Source: UBA6183 sp964545895 (lineage in GTDB: Bacteria > Bacteroidota > Bacteroidia > UKL13-3). Taken from it: a DNA stretch of 31,261 bases. The notes under the pieces were generated by a model that was not told where the DNA came from, searched no databases, and was given only the letters and a program-made list of their open reading frames with translations. Every line of letters starts with the position of its first letter. Position 1 is the first letter of the stretch. The stretch is from assembly GCA_964545895.1 (NCBI GenBank), contig CAZJHS010000031.1:1-31261 (forward strand), in the 5' to 3' direction. Made by a program: the position numbers and the translations under genes. Positions 26,766-31,261 of the stretch are shown here, piece after piece.

Positions 26766-29700
26766 TTATTTATTGATGTATAAACTACCTGTAATTGATT
26801 TATCGGTAGTACCGGTTTCAAAAATGTAGAAGTAATTACCTGCTGGTAGCACTCCTTTATCAAGAAGTATTCCTTTATTAGGTTCTCCTCCCCAATCGTT
26901 TTGATACTGGCTCTTCTCATAAACTACATCGCCCCATCTGTTAACGATTGTTAATTTATTATTAGGGTATTTTTCAATGCCTGGTATAACAAACTTATCA
27001 TTGGTTCCGTCTCCATCAGGCGAGAATCCATCTGGTACTTTAACCACTAATGGAACTACTTCAATATACACCACTGCGGTATCTAACTTACTTGGTATTC
27101 CATTATCGGCAATGGTATACGTAAATTGATCGTTGCCAATGTAACCAGTATTAGGTATGTAAATAAATGTAGTGTCTGCACGAAGTAATAAAGTTCCATG
27201 TAATGGTGCTTTTATAACCACTGGCAAACCAAGTTTATTACCATCTTGATCGTAATCGTTGGTGGTTACGTTAAATACTACTTTATCGTTTTCGTTAACT
27301 TGTATGGTATCATCAACTGCAATTGGCGCTAGATTACTGATTACATTTTTTATAGTAATATTAACCCAAGCACTATCGCACATGGTTGGTGTGCCGTTAT
27401 CACAAACGCGGTACATAAACGAATCAACTCCAAAGTAATTTGCATTTGGTGTATATGTTACTGCTCCGTTTGCATTAACAACTGCTGTTCCATTTAACGG
27501 TTGAGTTATAACAGTTGGATTATTTAATGTACCATCTGTATCGGTATCATTAGTTAACACACTGATAACAACTGCCACATTTTGGTTGGTTGAGGCGGTA
27601 TCATTTATTGCATCTGGCTTATCATTTACATCAAGTACATTGATACGTACCCAAGCACTATCACACAATACTGGCATTCCGTTATCACACACACGATACA
27701 TGAATGAATCTAAGCCATGATAATTTGGATTTGGTATGTATTTAACGTTTCCGTTTGCATCAACAGTTACTGTTCCGTGTGTTGGATTGATGTTGATTAC
27801 TGGATTATTTAATGTACCGTCTACATCTAAATCGTTTAAGCGTACATTGATGGTTACCGAATCATCTTCGTTTACACTTGCTGTATCATCNNNNNNNNNN
27901 NNNNNNNNNNNNNNNNNNNNNNNNNNNNNNNNNNNNNNNNNNNNNNNNNNNNNNNNNNNNNNNNNNNNNNNNNNNNNNNNNNNNNNNNNNCTATCGTTTA
28001 AGCGTACATTGATGGTTACCGAATCATCTTCGTTTACACTTGCTGAATCATCTAATGCATCTGGAGCATCGTTTACATCTAAAACATTTAAACGTACCCA
28101 AGCACTATCACATAATACTGGCATTCCATTATCACACACACGGTACATGAATGAATCTAAACCATGATAATTTGGATTTGGTATGTACTTAATGGTTCCA
28201 TCTGTATTTACTACTACACTACCATTAGCTGGGTTTGTACGAATAGTTGGATTATTTAATGTGCCATCTATATCGCTATCGTTTAAGCGTACATTGATGG
28301 TTACCGAATCATCTTCGTTTACACTTGCTGTATCATCCAATGCATCTGGAGCATCGTTTACACTATCAATATAAATTAATACCCAAGCACTATCGCATTT
28401 AATTGGCATTCCATTATCACACACGCGATAACTTAACGAATCTTTACCGAAGTAGTTTGCTACCGGTGTGTAAGTTATGTTACCATTTGCAGCAACTGTT
28501 ACGCTACCATGTGCGGGCTGAACTATAATTACAGGATTTGATAATGTACCATCCACATCTATATCATTAGTTCTTAAATCGGCAGTAACTGGTGTTCCTT
28601 CGCTAGTAAATAATGTATCACGATGAGCAATTGGCGCATCATTTACATCATTAATATATAAACGTACCCAAGCGCTATCACACAATACTGGCATTCCGTT
28701 ATCGCATACACGATACATGAATGAATCTATACCGTGGTAGTTTGGATTTGGTATGTATTTAATATTTCCGTTTGCATCAACAGTTACTGTTCCGTGAGTT
28801 GGATTGATGTTGATTACTGGATTATTTAATGTGCCATCTACATCTAAATCGTTTAAGCGTACATTGATGGTTACCGAATCATCTTCGTTTACACTTGCTG
28901 TATCATCCAATGCATCTGGGCCATCGTTTACATCTAAAACATTTAAACGTACCCAAGCACTATCGCACAATACTGGCATTCCATTATCACACACACGGTA
29001 CATAAATGAATCTAAGCCGTGGTAGTTTGGATTTGGTATGTACTTAATGGTGCCATTTGGTAATAAAGTAATTGTTCCGTTTGTTGGGTTAGTACGAATT
29101 GTTGGATTATTTAATGGCCCATCAGGATCATTATCATTACCTCTTACATTAATAATAACAGAATCGTCCTCATTTACATTTATGGTATCATTAACAACAA
29201 TTGGTTTTGCGTTGATATGAATAATAATAAATGCAGTATCGCATGCAACAGGATTTCCGTTATCACACACGCGATAAGTGATGGTATCATTTCCGTAATA
29301 GTTTGCATTTGATTGGTAGCTTATTTTACCTGAAGCAAGCACTGTTGCATTACCATGATTAGGACCACCAATAATTACTGGGTTACTTAATACTCCGTCA
29401 ACATCCACATCATTAATTAACGCTACAACGCTATCTAATTTACCCTGAACAACAAATAATGTATCGTTGTTGGCATCAGGTTTAATGTTGATATATAATT
29501 GGACGGTATCGGTATAACGATTGCCGCAAGTATTGGTTGCTAATACTCGGTATGATGCGTTGTTTAATCCAGTAGTATTTAATACAGTTAGAGTTGTTGT
29601 TGTAACACCATTATAAACTAATCCGTTTGAAATATTAGCAAATGCACCACCTGTTGATACTTGCCATTGGTAAGCAGTAGCATTTGTTGCTACAATGCTA

Positions 29701-31261
29701 AAGGTTGCTTGATTACCTGATACAACACGTTGTACAGTAGGTTGTGTGCCAATGGTAGGAATGTTATTAACTGTCATTACCAATGCATTGCTTTGGGCTG
29801 TTGTTGTGCTTGCGCATGATGCATTTGATGTTAATATTACTTTTATGCTATCGCCATGTAGTAATGATGAAGTAACATATGTAGCTGAGTTAGTTCCTAC
29901 TACTACACTGTTTTTATACCATTGATAACTTGGTGATGAACCACCATTGTTTGAAGTTGCAGTGAATGTTACTGAGCTACCTGAACAAACTGTTGTACCT
30001 ATACTTGAAGCAATGCTTACTGTTGGTGTTACAGTTGAATTATTTAGTTTGATGCCATTTCCGTTTGATGTTGTATTTACCAAACAAGGACTAGCATTTG
30101 AAGTCATGATTACATTGATCGAATCACCTACAACAGGAGAATTCAATGTGTAAGTTGTACCGCCTGTACCAACATTTGTTCCATTTAATTTCCATTGGTA
30201 TGTTGGTGCACTACCTCCGTTTGTTGGTGTAGCTGTAAACGTTATTGGATTGCTTCCACACACTGATGTGGTAGATGCGCTCACACTTACTGATGCCGTT
30301 ATTGGTGCATTTACTGTTGCTACTACTGCTGTTCTTGTTGCAGTAGTACAACCGTTGCTTGTTGCATCTACATAGTAAGTTGTAGTAGTAGATAAACTTG
30401 GTGTGGTATATGATGTACCCGTTGATAAACTGGTGCCACCTGTTGAAGCAGCGTACCAGTTAATAGTACCTGCACTTGCAGCAGCACCTAACGTTACTGT
30501 GCCTGTTCCGCAACGATTGTTATCTGTGGTTGAGCTTATACTTGGTATGGGATTTACTGTTGCGGTTACTGCACTTCTTGTTGCTGTAGTACAACCGTTA
30601 CTTGTTGCATCTACATAATATGTTGTTGTTGCACTAATACTCGGTGTGGTGTATGATGTACCAGTTGATAAACTGGTGCCACCTGTTGAAGCTGCATACC
30701 AGTTAATAGTACCTACACTTGCTGCTGCTCCTAACGTTACTGTTCCTGTTCCACAACGACTGTTATCTGTAGTTGAACTTATACTTGGTATTGCATTTAC
30801 TGTTGCGGTTACTGCTGTTCTACTTGCAGTAGTACAACCGTTGCTTGTTGCATCTACATAATAAGTTGTAGTTGCACTTATGCTTGGTGTGGTATATGAT
30901 GTACCAGTTGATAAACTTGTTCCACCTGTTGCAGCAGCGTACCAGTTAATAGTACCTGCACTTGATGCTGCTCCTAACGTTACTGTGCCTGTTCCGCAAC
31001 GATTGTTATCTGTAGTTGAACTTATACTTGGTATTGCATTTACTGTTGCGGTTACTGCACTTCTTGTTGCAGTAGTACATCCGTTGCTTGTTGCATCTAC
31101 ATAATACGTTGTTGTTGCACTTATACTCGGTGTTGTATATGATGTACCCGTTGATAAACTTGTGCCACCTGTTGAAGCTGCATACCAATTAATAGTGCCA
31201 GCACTTGCTGCTGCACCTAAAGTTACTGTGCCACTTCCACACACCGAACTTGGTGTTGTGC
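26766..31261 (-). CDS. Giant tandem-95 repeat surface adhesin with type B T9SS domain (5' end missing)
   Basis: The frame is open to the window edge, so this is a C-terminal fragment of at least ~1498 residues; a GTG at 31242-31244 is only an internal Val. In order it has four Ig-like units of 81 residues (each with RCGTGTVTLGAA, INWYAASTGG and NGCTTA), two to three PKD/Ig-like domains (PTYQWKLNGT, PSYQWYKNS, YQWQVSTGG), nine visible cadherin-like units of 95 residues (NEDDSVTINVRLND, IPNPNYHG, YRVCDNGMPVLCD), and a C-terminal gliding-motility-associated domain (VPDGFSPDGDGTND ... NRWGDVVYE ... GNYFYIFE). It is the first visible gene of an operon with the PorP-like and PorE-like genes. The domain layout resembles SprB-type adhesins; the binding partner is unknown. 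A 100-N gap interrupts it. Confidence 0.92.
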   Translation of the reverse strand, partial: TTPSSVCGSGTVTLGAAASAGTINWYAASTGGTSLSTGTSYTTPSISATTTYYVDATSNGCTTATRSAVTATVNAIPSISSTTDNNRCGTGTVTLGAASSAGTINWYAAATGGTSLSTGTSYTTPSISATTTYYVDATSNGCTTASRTAVTATVNAIPSISSTTDNSRCGTGTVTLGAAASVGTINWYAASTGGTSLSTGTSYTTPSISATTTYYVDATSNGCTTATRSAVTATVNPIPSISSTTDNNRCGTGTVTLGAAASAGTINWYAASTGGTSLSTGTSYTTPSLSTTTTYYVDATSNGCTTATRTAVVATVNAPITASVSVSASTTSVCGSNPITFTATPTNGGSAPTYQWKLNGTNVGTGGTTYTLNSPVVGDSINVIMTSNASPCLVNTTSNGNGIKLNNSTVTPTVSIASSIGTTVCSGSSVTFTATSNNGGSSPSYQWYKNSVVVGTNSATYVTSSLLHGDSIKVILTSNASCASTTTAQSNALVMTVNNIPTIGTQPTVQRVVSGNQATFSIVATNATAYQWQVSTGGAFANISNGLVYNGVTTTTLTVLNTTGLNNASYRVLATNTCGNRYTDTVQLYINIKPDANNDTLFVVQGKLDSVVALINDVDVDGVLSNPVIIGGPNHGNATVLASGKISYQSNANYYGNDTITYRVCDNGNPVACDTAFIIIHINAKPIVVNDTINVNEDDSVIINVRGNDNDPDGPLNNPTIRTNPTNGTITLLPNGTIKYIPNPNYHGLDSFMYRVCDNGMPVLCDSAWVRLNVLDVNDGPDALDDTASVNEDDSVTINVRLNDLDVDGTLNNPVININPTHGTVTVDANGNIKYIPNPNYHGIDSFMYRVCDNGMPVLCDSAWVRLYINDVNDAPIAHRDTLFTSEGTPVTADLRTNDIDVDGTLSNPVIIVQPAHGSVTVAANGNITYTPVANYFGKDSLSYRVCDNGMPIKCDSAWVLIYIDSVNDAPDALDDTASVNEDDSVTINVRLNDSDIDGTLNNPTIRTNPANGSVVVNTDGTIKYIPNPNYHGLDSFMYRVCDNGMPVLCDSAWVRLNVLDVNDAPDALDDSASVNEDDSVTINVRLNDXXXXXXXXXXXXXXXXXXXXXXXXXXXXXXXXXXDDTASVNEDDSVTINVRLNDLDVDGTLNNPVININPTHGTVTVDANGNVKYIPNPNYHGLDSFMYRVCDNGMPVLCDSAWVRINVLDVNDKPDAINDTASTNQNVAVVISVLTNDTDTDGTLNNPTVITQPLNGTAVVNANGAVTYTPNANYFGVDSFMYRVCDNGTPTMCDSAWVNITIKNVISNLAPIAVDDTIQVNENDKVVFNVTTNDYDQDGNKLGLPVVIKAPLHGTLLLRADTTFIYIPNTGYIGNDQFTYTIADNGIPSKLDTAVVYIEVVPLVVKVPDGFSPDGDGTNDKFVIPGIEKYPNNKLTIVNRWGDVVYEKSQYQNDWGGEPNKGILLDKGVLPAGNYFYIFETGTTDKSITGSLYINK
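27060..29490 (-). repeat. Array of 285-nt (95-aa) cadherin-like units
   Basis: The marker GAATCATCTTCG (plus strand; protein NEDDS) recurs at 28021, 28306 and 28876, with a divergent copy GAATCGTCCTCA at 29161; 28591 is a degenerate position. All are spaced at multiples of 285. It recurs at 27859 beyond the N gap, out of register. Nine units are visible, several nearly identical, and each has two Cys in YRVCDNGMPVLCD. Confidence 0.93.
27891..27990. other. Assembly gap of exactly 100 N inside the 95-aa repeat array
   Basis: The flanking markers at 27859 and 28021 are 162 bases apart instead of 285, with only 62 known bases between them. If the array is regular, the missing sequence is 223 bases or 223 plus multiples of 285. 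This is a repeat-caused assembly break. Confidence 0.95.
30290..31261 (-). repeat. Array of four 243-nt (81-aa) Ig-like units, continuing off the window
   Basis: Four in-frame units, with phrases such as SLSTGTSYTTPSISATTTYY and YVDATSNGCTTA repeated almost without change, follow a 243-base period. Differences are scattered single residues (Ala/Ser, Ala/Val). The array reaches the window edge, so its full number is unknown. Confidence 0.93.

Noticed and set aside
27060..29490. Regular repeats as a possible CRISPR array
   Set aside because: Units are 285 bases, coding, in frame, and lack short identical repeats separated by unique spacers.
27736..31104. Several plus-strand ORFs opposite the adhesin
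   Set aside because: They recur with the 243- and 285-base periods of the adhesin repeats and are antisense shadows.
31242..31244. GTG as the start of the large adhesin
   Set aside because: The frame stays open to the window edge, and the codon falls inside an 81-residue repeat unit.

Overview
The window is about 31 kb of AT-rich DNA from a member of the Bacteroidota. Three proteins carry type IX secretion (T9SS) sorting domains, and there is a PorP/SprF-like outer-membrane protein, a PorE-like OmpA protein, a kynurenine (tryptophan-degradation) operon, and almost no Shine-Dalgarno sequences. Two runs of exactly 100 N mark scaffold gaps, so this is a draft or metagenome-derived assembly. No rRNA, tRNA, CRISPR array, IS element or prophage gene was seen.

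Region by region. 1-1007 (minus strand): a Crp/Fnr-type regulator and an alkyltransferase-like (ATL) DNA-damage protein whose reactive Cys is Ala. 1100-3505 (plus): a tight operon of a catalytically degenerate TrpF-like barrel protein, an MgtC-family membrane protein and anhydro-N-acetylmuramic acid kinase (anmK). 3761-9622: a 1953-residue secreted beta-strand repeat protein with a 333-residue internal duplication and a type A T9SS tail, closed by a clear terminator. 9763-11025: a Glu/Leu/Phe/Val-type amino acid dehydrogenase. 11145-16686 (minus): a small lipoprotein gene broken at a G10 tract, followed by a 1656-residue secreted lipase-like/beta-repeat protein with a type A tail. 16982-20161 (plus): kynU, a DUF433/DUF5615 toxin-antitoxin-like pair and kmo, joined by TAATG stop/start overlaps and ended by a strong terminator. 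20231-20653: a membrane protein interrupted by a gap. 20873-23914: a soluble six-PAS histidine kinase. 23961-31261 (minus): an operon of a giant tandem-95 repeat adhesin (5' end outside the window), a PorP/SprF-like protein and a PorE-like OmpA protein.

How the genes work together. The last operon looks like a dedicated surface-display unit: the adhesin has a type B (gliding-motility-associated) C-terminal domain, which in studied systems needs a PorP/SprF partner, and the PorE-like protein would anchor to peptidoglycan. kynU and kmo catalyse consecutive or parallel steps in kynurenine degradation. anmK recycles peptidoglycan sugar.

The most notable points are the toxin-antitoxin-like pair embedded with translational coupling inside the kynurenine operon, the homopolymer-broken lipoprotein, the composition step inside the lipase-like gene, and the repeat-collapse gap in the adhesin. 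I found no system that I can defend as wholly new.
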